The notes under the pieces are model-generated. The model searched no databases, was not told the DNA's origin, and saw nothing but the letters and a program-made list of their open reading frames with translations. The translations under genes and the position numbers were made by a program. From positions 37,622,548 to 37,686,547 of the forward strand of contig OZ025253.1 in NCBI GenBank assembly GCA_964019135.1: DNA of 64,000 bases. The letters run 5' to 3'. Below, in pieces: positions 12,401 through 25,327 of this stretch; the stretch's first letter is position 1; every line of letters begins with the position of its first letter. This DNA comes from Arenicola marina (taxonomy: Eukaryota > Annelida > Polychaeta > Arenicolidae).

Positions 12401-15400
12401 AGATGTTAAAATTAGCTCATGTGCATGGTTCGCTGGTCACTCGCAGTGAATGAATCCACTGACCCTGGCCTTCCGTGCCTGACCTTTGTCCATGCGCCTC
12501 CATCGCACATAGTAGTAGCCCCAATGCCGTGAACCATTATTTCGTACTAGGGGTGGGTGGGAGCACATGGATGAAGGGTGGGGGGCGGGGGAGAGGCTGA
12601 AAGACGAGTAAACGTATCTTCACTATGTCCTGCCATTATTGATTATGCGAGCATAGAATACTCTTCATTTTGCAAGCGTTCAGGGCGACATTACTTCATC
12701 GAAAAAAAATCCGTGTATTATTTGGGCCCCGTCCTTAAATGACGCGTGCCTCGCTATACGATAGTGGCGGCAGTGGGCGCGCTAAAACCCACAAGCCCAC
12801 AGGACGGTGATACTCAGTTTAGCCTGGCGGTTACCATCCATAATGTCCCCGACTTACGGCTGGACAAATCGATTGTCCTCACTGTAAGGCCCGGGCCAGT
12901 CGGTCATTCCCGCGACGCATGCGGCCAGAAATCCATGCTAATCAAATGTCAGAATCCATGTGTCTGTCTGTCTGTCTGTATGTGTGTGTGTGTGTGTGTG
13001 TGTGCCCGTACGTCTCTGCACGCCTCACCTCGGTCCGTGTGGCGCCGAGACGTAAACCGTGGAACAGACAGATTTTCAGGACTCAAAAACTCAAAAACTG
13101 AGACCGCGCATCTGAGTTGGTAGCAAACTGGGATTCAGGTCGATGTGGATAGATGTGATTCTCGTTCCTGCACCGGCGTTCTTTCCACATATAGTACATG
13201 AAGAGGGGAGGAGGGGGGGGGGGGGGCAAGGGGTATTTCCGTTCCTTGAGAATAGGCTTTTCATTTCACCGTGAACTGGGAACGAGGACAATAATTCTCC
13301 GTGAACTGGAAATGAGGTATTAGCCGACCGTCGTGATCAAGGGTTTTCAGTAATCGTGAACTGGGAATTTTGATATTAGATAACCGTGAATCGGGAATTC
13401 GAGAAAATCATATCATGTATTCGCCCTTCCTTGGTATACGGGGAGTTCTCGGTTTAGTTCTTCATGACCTGGGAATAAATTTTAAAAAAAATCGTGATTT
13501 AGGAACACGACCCCCCCCCCCCCCCCGCCCCGTACATATCACTCATGCATTCACTTTTTTTACTGAGCGGTCCTGTTTCCCTGCACGTTGTGGACCATTT
13601 CTTGTTGTGTATTTTGTGTTGTTGAGTCCCACCCCCCTCCCCCCCTACCCCGGGTCTCGGGAAGAGTCGTAACTTTTTTCGGAGAGTCCACTCCCTGGAG
13701 CTCACTCCAGCCGCGATGGTCCAGGCTCTCGCGCCCCCATCGCCCAGTGCGTGGGTCGATCCCCGCCAGTGCAAATGAATATGTTTCTGGAGGATAAAGA
13801 TCCCATGTTGCTCTTCGCAAGGGGGTTACAGCCGCAGATATAGCTCTACTCTACAGTGACCCTTCGCATTGTTGCGACATGACTTATTGGGCCTACTTAG
13901 AAGTAATAGGGGCCGCCCCGATAGATCAGCGGGTTACAGCGGTCGCATTGAGCTCTCTGGCGACCGGGGAGTCTAATGGCACGTGCTCTGAGCCCCGCTG
14001 TGGTCATGTCATGCATGTGGTCTCAGGATAAAGGTCACATGTCCTTCTTCGCATAGAGTAGAGGGATACCCCCAGGGACATGGCTAGCAGCCGCAGCCCG
14101 CGCGGGCATGCCCGCCCCGCGCAGATCTCTATTGGCTACGCTCTTCCCTTCCTTCTCCCATTGACGCGATATGACCAGAATTGGTCAAAGCGTCCTGAAT
14201 ATACAACTAAACTTGAAGTAACATACTTAGGCTTGACGCCCATGGTACATACACATACATACAATATCAATTAATTATGATAAGACATTGAGCAAAAGTA
14301 CAACACACATTGCACAGAAGAACCCATTTATGCCAGATTGTATATCTGGCTTCCATCCAGCTGTTTATTTTTAAATTAAGTGAAGCGCTTTGTACACAAA
14401 ACACCTTTTTTTTTAAATTCATATTGCGTGTTTGCTTGCATATATTCGGCGTGATCGACGTGTCTTCCTTGTCTGCCGAGTTCACAACGTCCCACTTCAA
14501 CCAACCGACCGACATAGTCAGCATTCATGCATAATGAAACGACACGTCGATTTAGGCTTATCTAACGACACACGCGTGATGAGTCACGGATGTCTCATCC
14601 GCAACTGACCTCTTTCATCGGTTCATAAACTGACGTCACGCGAGCAGTATAGATCTGAAATTAGTAGCGTAATGCCTGTCATAGGCGGTGAGACGCCGAC
14701 CTCAGGAGGCGGGCGTTGTGTCAATAGACCGATCCAGGCTGTCAATCATTCACTGATGTCCCTGTTATCCCATCATGTGGTGAAAAAGGTCTTCCACGTG
14801 CGTTAGGTCGGACAAACAAAGTAGCATGTTACTTTCTTGGCGGTTTCAGTACTTCTCACTTGTGCCTATACCATCAACTATGGCTGTCAATTTCATACTT
14901 ACGAGACACTCAGTAAGGAAAAAGGACTCAAGCGTGGGCGGGGCTTAGTGTCTGAGCCTGGATCGGTCTATTGATCTGGGCTCGTAAGTTCGAACGGCGG
15001 GGGCAAAATATTTCGCCCCGCTCCATGCTAATGGGGGGGCCTCCCTGGTGTAGTGGTTAGCGCACTAGACCGCAGATCAATAGGTCCTGGGTTCGAATCC
15101 GGGCTCGGGCACCTAATCTGGGGCATGTTTCATTCCTTTATCCTTAATCGTCTCGGGAGGTTCCTTGGCCCAATTTAGCCTGTATGTGCACAAAAGTGGC
15201 CTAAAACACCAACATTCCATTCCATGCTAATGTCCTATTCTAGGGCGAAATATTTGGCCCCGGCCATTTCGAACTTACGGGCCCTGAGCGCCTGTGATGG
15301 CAATAGATGAGAACATCAAGGATATCACTAACCGAGAAAGGACATTGCACGAACTCAAGACAACACAAAACCACCGTGCTGTGGGTAGCAACGACAATAT

Positions 15401-18400
15401 TTGGCCCCATGAAAAAAATCCCTTCGTGTGACTACATGCCATGACGTCCAGGGAGTGACGTATCAACGTGACGTCATTAGAACTTCATGCACGCACATAC
15501 GGTGTCTAGTACTTAGCTTACAAGGCAAGCGCCGCGCAAATGTCAATATCAATTGAGTCATCAAGATTTAGGCGTTGAAGCGAGACCATTTTAAGTACGT
15601 GAGAGTCGTTCGCGACGCATGCTTGGAGGGTTAAACCACTAAGCGCAGCGCACGGACGGCAGCCATGAATAAATTGGGGGCCCCTCCCCCTATCACGTAC
15701 TTACGGCGTGGTGTATACAGTGCATTGGGGGCACCCGTTTTTAGCGGGTCAAATACTTACGCGATGATGTTCATACTGGGAATATATGAGCCAAATATAT
15801 TCGTTGTGTTGGATCAGCTCTCAAAAACTCTCAAAAGGGAATCAGGCGTGGTAGCTATCTAGCATAGAGCTCGGGCAACTCCCAGTCGCTTCGCTGTACA
15901 TGCACTAACCGTAGGGCTATACAGTTCTGTTGACCGGAATTCTAGAATAAAATACATGCCACACACAAAGCGTAACCACTTTAATGAACATGTCATTAGC
16001 CGAAATATTCAATACTTATTCTCGCAAATTGCAAAAGCGTCCACGTTGTTTCTATTGTGGTTGCATTTTATTTGATGATCTAACAGACGCTGTAAGGGGA
16101 GCGCTGGCGCTGTTGATAAGGCACAGGCTTAGCTGCAGGCGAACAGGTCACGGGTTCACGCCCTGGCTCCTGCATGTTTCAAGTTTTATCCAACCACATT
16201 TCACTGTCCTGAGAGGTTTATTGGTCCAATTTAGTCTTTATGTACACAAATGAGGCATGCACACGAATCTTTTTTTTTTTTAGATCAGACGGCATGTGAA
16301 AATTTGCAAATATTATATGTTTTATGAAGGTGAAAAATTGCCTGTATTATCAGCTTAAAGTGGACTGTGAAGTCTTCCCTGGGTTATGTCATGACCCTGT
16401 TATCCGTACCAGAATTTCAGCATACACGGAACCCGTAGAGCTTAAGGCTAACTGCTCCTCGGACCATCACGCTTGTGGCTGATGGCGCAATTTGTAGTTA
16501 TCTTCTATGTTTATTATTAATTTATTAACTTTTCAGGCGGCGCCCCGCCCCCCGGCTATGCTCAACCGGGGCAGCCTGGCTACGGGCAGCCTGGCTACGG
16601 GCAGCCCCCGCCGGGACAACCCCCCCAGCCAGGGTACGGGCAGCCCGCCCAGCCTGGCTTCTACGGACAACCTCCACAGCAAGGTAGGCTGCTGTCTTTA
16701 TCAATGCCTAGTGTTTGTACCCTGTTATATCAACTTTTCCTGATTCAAAATTTCACCCTTTCACCGTGATCGAAGATGGGTCTTCGTATTTCCATTTCAC
16801 ACCCTTCTACCGCTGCATGTTCCGTCCCTGACGCTAAGATAATGTCCAAGATGTATTTTTATACACTGGAGAACTTTAATGGCTGAACACTTTCTGATGG
16901 TGAGAAAAGTTTATGGATAACGATGGAACCCTTCGTATTGTTTCAATGAGTCACCCTGCTCGATGGCAGAATTTCAGAAAAGAATTGAAAAAAAGGTGAA
17001 TTTAATTCCATCGCTTTTCGGATCTAAATTATATTACAGTCGAAATCCGCTTTCGGACGCCCTTGCTACCAAGACCCTTTTTATACTCATGCCTTGTCAT
17101 GCGCTTCACCCACCTATCCTGTTCTTCACCCACCTCTCGTCTCTCTCCGTTACCATGGCTAATGGAGGACAATATGGCGCCCAGCCGGGGTATGGCCAAC
17201 CTCCAGCCTATTACCAGTCGACAGGTAACTCATCACGTGACCCGATCCGATAAGCTTGCTTGGATGGTGCATGTTATTGTTGCTTAAAGCGCCTAACTGA
17301 AGTCCGCCTCGGCCAATAGTTTCATGTTACTATCACAGGGAGAAAAACTGTAAACAGTTACGTGACTGTAAAGGTTTCGTGGTGAGTGCGGCGAGGCGTG
17401 GAGCCGGCTTGGCAGCGGTGTTGAACACGTATGTTGGGTGAACGGGACACGAAGGTAACGCGTCTATGCGCGTCTGGCTCCGCTTGACCGGCACCCGCCA
17501 TATAAACCCCTGGGCTGGTGGCTTGAGACACAATCGACAGAGGAACGCAGCTTGCGGACTGACCCACGCCACACCCCGGGCTGCTGCCAAGCCGGCTCCA
17601 CGCCTCGCCGCACTCACCACGAAACCTTTACAGTCACGTAACTGTTTACAGTTTTTTCTCCCTGTGATATTACCGTTATCCGGCTCACTTTTTGTTGGTA
17701 TTGTAGAATTCTCTTTAACATGACAGCGGGACACGTAACTGACGGCTCTTAACCTATAGGGGTGTCGGGGCAGTAGGCAATAATACACGCCATACAGCTT
17801 GATTAACATGTCTTAATACTACTCTTAACAAGCCGTCATCTTGGACATGATGCTAAGCCAAGTAGAAGACAACGTCAAACAGTGGAATGTTTTTTTGGTT
17901 ACGAAATCAAAAGTACTTATTCAGCATTAGTTGCATGATTTTTTTTGTCAGAACGGCGTTATATAGTTATTCAACCGTGCAACAATAACCTAGGCCCCTC
18001 ACCTCATCCCTGGTTTACCTTGTATTGGATTTCTGCATGCGTGAATGAACGTTTGTGCAATGTATTTCTTCTTTATGTAGCAAGGAAATAATTTTATATG
18101 CCCCCCCCCCTCTGTATCCCCAGTATTGGATTGTGTCCACCAGCCATATACTTACCGGTCAACTAGTGCATAGACTCGGTCACCACCGCTAGGACATCTT
18201 ATTGTGACAGTTTGGTAGCATATTAAATGTGGGTCTGTTACCTGTCCTCCGCATGCAATGTTACAATGTTGTGTAAATTGTGCCATATTTTCTCTTTAAA
18301 CACAGTTTATTAAAAATAATAATAAACAATGATACAAAACTCCATGATTCAAACATCGATAATTTTTTAACCCCTTTTTGACATAATTTTTTCCTTCACC

Positions 18401-21400
18401 CAATTGTCCCAGACAGGGGCCGCCGTGGACGAGTGTGAGCTAGAGTACCCCCCCCCCCCCCCCCCCCTCCACCGACGATAGACAAGTCGTGGCGGGTGTA
18501 TCTGTTCGGCCGTTTCACCCATTTAACCCAGTTTATCCCACGTGTGTGTCCTAAAGTACAAATCCACCAATGTATCTCGTGGCACCTTCCCCAGGTTAGT
18601 TGTATATTCAGGATGCTTTAACCAATTCTGGTCGCATCGCGTCAATGGGAGAAGGATGGGAGGGTGGAGCCATGTCCCCGGGGGTAACCCCCCTACTCTT
18701 TGGGAAGAAAGACCTGGGATCTTTATCCCGCGACCACACAGCTAGACATGACCACAGCAGGGTTCAAACCAGTCCAGTCAAGTCAATGTTTCTCCATGTG
18801 CATAACGTATATATCAGGGGCGGATCTAGGAATTTGCCAAGGGGGGGGGGGGGTTGCTCTCTAAAAAACTTGCGACCGGGGGGGGGGCGGGTCGGCGGGC
18901 ATGCTCTCTGGCTAAAAGTTGCGACCGGGGGGGGTTGCTCTCTGAAAAACTTGCGACCGAGGGGGGGGGGGGTGCTTGGTGGAGCCGACTTTAACAGTGT
19001 ATCTTCAGGTCCCCAAGGGGGAGGGGGGGTTGCAACCCCCCTAACCCCCCCCCCCCCTAGATCCGCCCCTGTATATAACACACATCGCAGAAACAAAACC
19101 ACCGATCCACGTGCCATTAGGCTCTCAAGTAACCAGAGCGCCAGAGCGCTAACCCACTGAGCTATCGAGGCCCCTCTGACGGGGTCAAAGTACGGTGTCT
19201 GAGAGCCACGGATTACCATGCTCGCCTCGGGTACATGAGTTTTTCCCCCAAATGGCACACTGTACTCTCGCAGTCGAGCGGTAGAAGCAATTACTTGCTC
19301 GAGGGACTCGCGGGAATGCGGCCGGGGACAAAAAATTCTTAATATCAGCCGGGTAGTAACGTTGGCAACGGCTTGAGCGAAGCGCTGAAATGTTTTCTGC
19401 GGCGTCCGGGGAAGAGGGTAGGGACCTATCATTATATTTTGTTGAGAGTGGGGGGGGGGGAGGGGGAGCTTGGGTTGCCCTCATTTAGCAGTGTTTCTTC
19501 ATACAAACCCTTTACGTTTATTTCTATATAGCTGTGCGAAATAACCATACGAAGTAACCGTTTAGTGAGCGGCATTTGGATTTTAGTTCCACCGCCAAAC
19601 GCAACACATCTGATGAGCAGGCTGCATGAGCTGCGTGCCATGGGTTCCAACACTGGCAACTGTCTCTGGGGCATATTCCATTCAAATTTCGGTGCGTGGT
19701 TCGAACCCCCACTATGCAAAGATATATGTGTTACCAGGAAGATTCCATTACATTCTTCACATTCAAAGAGTCGAGGTTTCTGCGTGAGACTTGGCTCCTC
19801 TCTACCATGAGACTTACCATTGTCGCGATATGACCCGGCCACTGACGTCCCCGTTTTTGTCAGACGAATTATGACGCTGAGTCGGTGCGGGTAGGGGCAT
19901 AGCCACGAGAGGCGCGAACAATTTGGCTTTTCTGTTTTAAGCTACGTATTTTTAGGGCCGTATAGTGGGACGGGGGGTGAGGGGAGAGGGGGCGGGGGGT
20001 AGGTGGAGGTGTTTGGCCATAGCTTGAGAGACTGATACCGCCCTGGGTTTATAATGCCGAAGCTACACGCAGTACCCAAGCTATGGCTCCAGTAGGGTGT
20101 ACTACTGTCCACATGAATAAAGTCTAAGAACACTGTGTGCTGACAGTAGCCAGTACCGTTCTGAACCATCACTGGCGATGGAGCCTACCCACCACCACCA
20201 TCACCAGTGCCATCACCATTACCACTACCACCACCACCACCACCATCACCAGTGCCATCACCATTACCACTACCACTACCACCACCATCACCACCACCAC
20301 TACCACCATCACCACCAATACTATCACCATCACCACCACCACTACCACCATCACCACCAATACTATCACCATCACCACCACCACTACCACCATCACCACC
20401 AATACTATCACCATCACCACTACCACCTTCACCACCACCATCACCAGTGCCATCACCATTACCACTACCAACACCACCACCACCATCACCAGTGCCATCA
20501 CCATTACCACTACCACCACCACCAATACCATCACTACTATCAACATTACCACCACCGCCACCATCACCACCACCACTACCACCACCACCACCACCAATAC
20601 TATCACCATCACCACCACCACCACCACCAATACTATCACCATCACCACCACCACTACCACCATCACCACCAATACTATCACCATCACCACCACCACTACC
20701 ACCATCACCACCAATACTATCACCGCTACCACCATCACTAATACCATCACCAATACCCCATCACCAATACCACTACAACCACAAGTGCCATCACCACCAA
20801 TACCATAACCAATACCACCATCACCAATACCATCACCAGTACCCGCACCACCACCACCATTACCAATACTACCATCACCACCACCTCCACCATCACCACC
20901 AATACCATCACCACCACCACCACCAATACCCCCAAAGAGCTGTTTGCAACAGTATGCCTTATGTCAACCAACCACAGAAAACAACGACAAAATAGCCCGC
21001 TTCATGACGTCACAGGTCGATGGCACCCACAGTACGTGCAACAATGGTTGCCTGCGTGTGTCTGTGTATTGTAAAGGCGTCCTGCTATATAATCTAGTGA
21101 CACTGGCCACTGCCATTATACCCCCGGTGAAGCGGTTCACCGCACGGTGGAACGCCAAGGTAACGATCGCTGTGGGACCCGCTAGAAGCGACCGCCATGT
21201 TGGACTATACGGCGTCTCTCAGGGTCAGGGGCGCAGTCGATTTGGCTTGGTTGAACTTTGTTCAAGTGTACTGCGGGCATCCGGGGCCGTGTTCATAATC
21301 CCCTAGGAAGTTACGCAAGAAAAGTGCATTTTCGTCTTAGCCTCACCAGCTCGTTGTGGTGGTGCTCATGATTAAGAAATCCTCTTCAATATAATTTTAG

Positions 21401-24400
21401 CACTTTGTTAATTCACGAAATCCACTTCTTGCGTGACTACTTATGCATTTTGGACCAGATCAGCGCTCGACAAATCTTCCACTTATAGCGCTAAGTCTAG
21501 TGGCGTAGCCTAAGTGGCGATTAACAATACGATTCGATTCTGAATACAATCACTATTGCGTCCATAGACTTTAACGCTAAGTGGGGGACGTAGGTATGTC
21601 GAGCGAATGTCTGGTTCAAAATGCATAAGTGGTGACCCACGAGATGGATTTTCTGAATTGAGAAACTGCTGAAATGTTGCCACTCTTATCGCATTCCCCC
21701 CATATGTTGATGTTAGAATAAATGGAAACTGCCGGCAAAAGCCCTGCGTTATCTGTTTACTGGGCCGGTTATAGTTGCATATGATTTCTTGACCATGAGC
21801 ACCACCAGATTGAGCTGGTGAGGCTACTACTGTTCCTGTGTAAGCTTCGTGGGGTCTATGTATTTTGCCCCAGTGCATCAGTATTCCTAATCCCTTATAT
21901 AATTACTACTAAGTATTCTCAGCTTTATAAAACTAAACAAATTGGAAACTGCGTTCCATGAAAAAAAAACTGAAATGAGAAGATTGGTTGTTTTAGGGCC
22001 GTTCTGTGCATACGAGGGTTAAATTAGGCCAAGGAACAATGCACTATTTACATGAAATATGTAAAAACTGAAAATGTGAATTTGCTGGAGTTGGCTCTAC
22101 ACGCCTTGCGCTACAAACCATATACGTGCACCGCTTGCTCTATTAGTATTATTATGTGAATAATACTGTTCATATGGTGAGTTGTCTGCATGTAGGAAAA
22201 AGTGGTGGGAATATTCTTACAGAATACTGGTCGTATATAACCCAGGCGGGGAACTAAATTGACATAAATAGATATACATATAGATTGATTGCAACTTATT
22301 TGCTGCCAAATAGAAGTTGCAATTACGCGGAGTGCACTCTATATACATCTCGTATATCGAATATATATATATGGCTATATTTATATGGCGAACTATTACC
22401 AGGGTCACGACCAATGCCAGCTCCCCCCCTCATTAATATTAACGCCATCAATACACTAACTACAATGGCGAGGCCCGTCCCATATAACTCGCCAGCGATG
22501 AGTGACGAGCGTGGTCCCTTTGCTGGATCGAGGTCTAGGCGGCCGCGGGATTCTTCAATTTGCGTGCCCATAGCGACCGCATCACCCCTAAACACCGTCC
22601 GTCCCTTCGTCAAGCAACCCCATCCCCCCCCCCCGTATACATAGTTTCGCTACGGCTACCCTGGCAGTGAGTGACCTCTTGGTCTTCGTGAGCACGTGTC
22701 TTGCCATTCATTTTCAGCTAAATTATAAGGGTAATCCGGCTGTGCATGTTGCGGCCATTGGTCAGCGTTACTATCGCTGGGTCCGTTCACAATTCCCGGC
22801 GTTGTTACTGAAGATTATGTAGGCGAACAACCAGGAAGAGCGGTCTCCAGTTACCTGTCCAATGGCGGGACTTGCATGGCGTCTTGCCCGGATAGAGAAG
22901 TTGCAGGAGTGTGTTATGTACATAGGCCCATATTGAAAACTTGCGCATCCAGTGCGAAAACGAGGCTAGACGAGTGTGCTTTTCTCCTCTCGGAGTCAGG
23001 GCACAAGTCCCGCGTGTTGTGCAGTGCCAGACTTTAGTGTTCTTTTTAGTGCTATACAAGACTGTGAATCAAGTGGAAAATTAATGTGGTAGCCATGGAT
23101 AGACCCAGTTGCTATACGGCGACATGAAGGACCCTTGGCCGGGGACGCCGCGGTCTTCTAAGACTTTTGTATGAACACGACTCTGAGAAACGCTGGCGAA
23201 AAAACCCGTCTGTTGTGCCACTTGTAGCAATGGATTTCTCCCCACTCCTGCCTGTTCGGCGTGCCTCATGACCGCCATCCTCGCGTGTTAGCTACGCCGC
23301 CGCTCCTGATACCAATTTGATCCGACTTATATAAGTGCTCACTTACATATTTGGATACCTCTCGCTCTGCAGGTACGTGGATGTGTTTCGATGATATCCT
23401 TTAAACCCGCCGTTGCGTTGCGTGATGCGTAGCGGTTGGCAGGTCCCAGGAGGCCGGCCGTCGCTGTACCATAGAACCGCCGTTGCGTTGCGTGATGCGT
23501 AGCGGTTGGCAGGTCCCAGGAGGCCGGCCGTCGCTGTACCATAGAACCGCAGTTGCGTGTTCCTGCGGTGTGCAGTTGCAGGTCACCGGAGTACAATAGA
23601 ACCGCCAGTGCATGCAGAAGCTGTTTTACAACTAACCAAATGGCGGGATTCTGGGTCCTGCATATGCGCAAGGCGTAGATACGCAACGGCGGTTCTACGG
23701 TAGTCTGGGTCTGGCGGTGTAAAGGATATAGAGTGAACGAGAGTGCGTACGACGGAAATATACTGTAAAAATTATTAATATGGGGGAATGGGTAAAACAT
23801 GTGTGGCTGGGTGGGCACGCGAAAGGGAGTCCCGCCATTGTGTACTACGTCATCAAGAGAGTACCGTCCTTGTGTACTACGTCATCGACAGAGTGCCACC
23901 CTTGTGTACTACGTTTTCAAGAGAGTACCGCCTTTGTGTTCTATGTCATCAAGAGAGTACCATCATTGTGTACTACGTCATAGACAGAGTGCCATTCTTG
24001 TGTACTACGTCATCAAGATTGTACAACCCTTGTGTACTACGTCATCACAACACGGATATTGCTGCAATTAATTGCCATGTCAATTTAATGCAATGGCTCA
24101 CAATAAAATTAATCGATACAGATCAAATAATATTTGATGTTAATTTGTTTAAAAAACAATTATGTTTCAAAACGGTTTTTATCGTTGTCAACATGTTGTA
24201 TTAGCAGATAGATTCGGCCATTACCAACGCATCACATGGTTACTCGAAGTATGTATTTTCATACATAATATATGAAATATGTCGTTGTTGGCTGTTGTAT
24301 GTGCTGCAATGATCAGCTGATTTACTGTAATGTGTGGTTTGATTTGTACTTTTCCGATAATAAACCTTAATTAAAGAGAAATTTCAAGGACACATGTTAC

Positions 24401-25295
24401 TCGGTCGAGTATGATATCATGCATGCGTCTAGAACGTGCTTTGGTCTCTTATTGCACTACATTGTGGCTTTCTCGGCCTCGTATCACAGGCGTCCCTATG
24501 CAGCCTATGGCGGGTCAACCTATGGCCGGGCAGCCTATGGCCGGACAGCCTGTGGCGGGGCAGCCTATGGCGGGTCAACCGGGACAGATCCAGTGGATGC
24601 AGCGGCCCGAGGTGCCCGGATGTCCGCCTGGCCTGGAATACCTGACCCAGATTGACCAGATCCTTGTACACCAACAAGTGGAGCTGTTCGAAGGTGAGTG
24701 GGATTAACGTGAAAACAAGGTGGGAATCAAGTCTCAAGCTTAAAGTTACTTGTCGAGCTCTTTATTAAAGAGGTCAAAATAAAAGCAATAATCGCTCCTT
24801 AAATCAGCCAAAATTTCTTTTGTCTATATTTCCCGCATGCCACACTGCCAAATAGTCTCTTTGCCTTGCCCGTGATATCATTTAACCACAGGTTTTCAAT
24901 TTAGTGGTAAACGTCATCAGTTTTGGCGTTTCGCGATGCTCTGTTATAAGTAGCGAGTTCCGCGGTGTCCCGGGAAGGTCACGTTTGCATATCACATCGA
25001 TGTTTATCAGGTTTCTGAACTGATAGAATGAAACAATCGAGTTTTCTGCAAATTGTGATACATATGTCGCCTGGACTTGGCGGGAAAAGCTCGACAATCA
25101 GCCTTAAATGTGTAAATGAAGTCTGTATTCGGTTACTGTGGTGGGGATGATGTCATTTGGTGCTTACACTTTCATTTGAAGCGCGGAATGACCGAGTTCC
25201 CGTATGATGGATTTTGTTTATCACTTAGTTGTGTTATTAGGATGATGATGGTGATTATGATAATGATTATTATTTTTTTTTATTTATTTTTTTTA

Positions 25296-25327
<32 letters not shown>

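Noticed and set aside
15036..15110. tRNA gene (Glu/Asp-like)
   Set aside because: The A and B boxes are tRNA-like, but the acceptor stem does not pair and the sequence continues into a SINE body with a target duplication.
16963..17154. Upstream in-frame extension of the alternative first exon ([11 protein letters not shown]...)
   Set aside because: No scramblase-like composition, and the downstream ATG at 17155 has a far better start context; the extension is probably untranslated sequence.
17333..17809. 158-codon - strand frame and + strand partners
   Set aside because: They fall across the terminal inverted repeats of a transposon, which explains similar frames on both strands.
20137..20995. 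Thr-, His-, Pro- and Val-rich open frames of 187-262 codons
   Set aside because: Pure translation of a CCA/CAT microsatellite in several frames and both strands.
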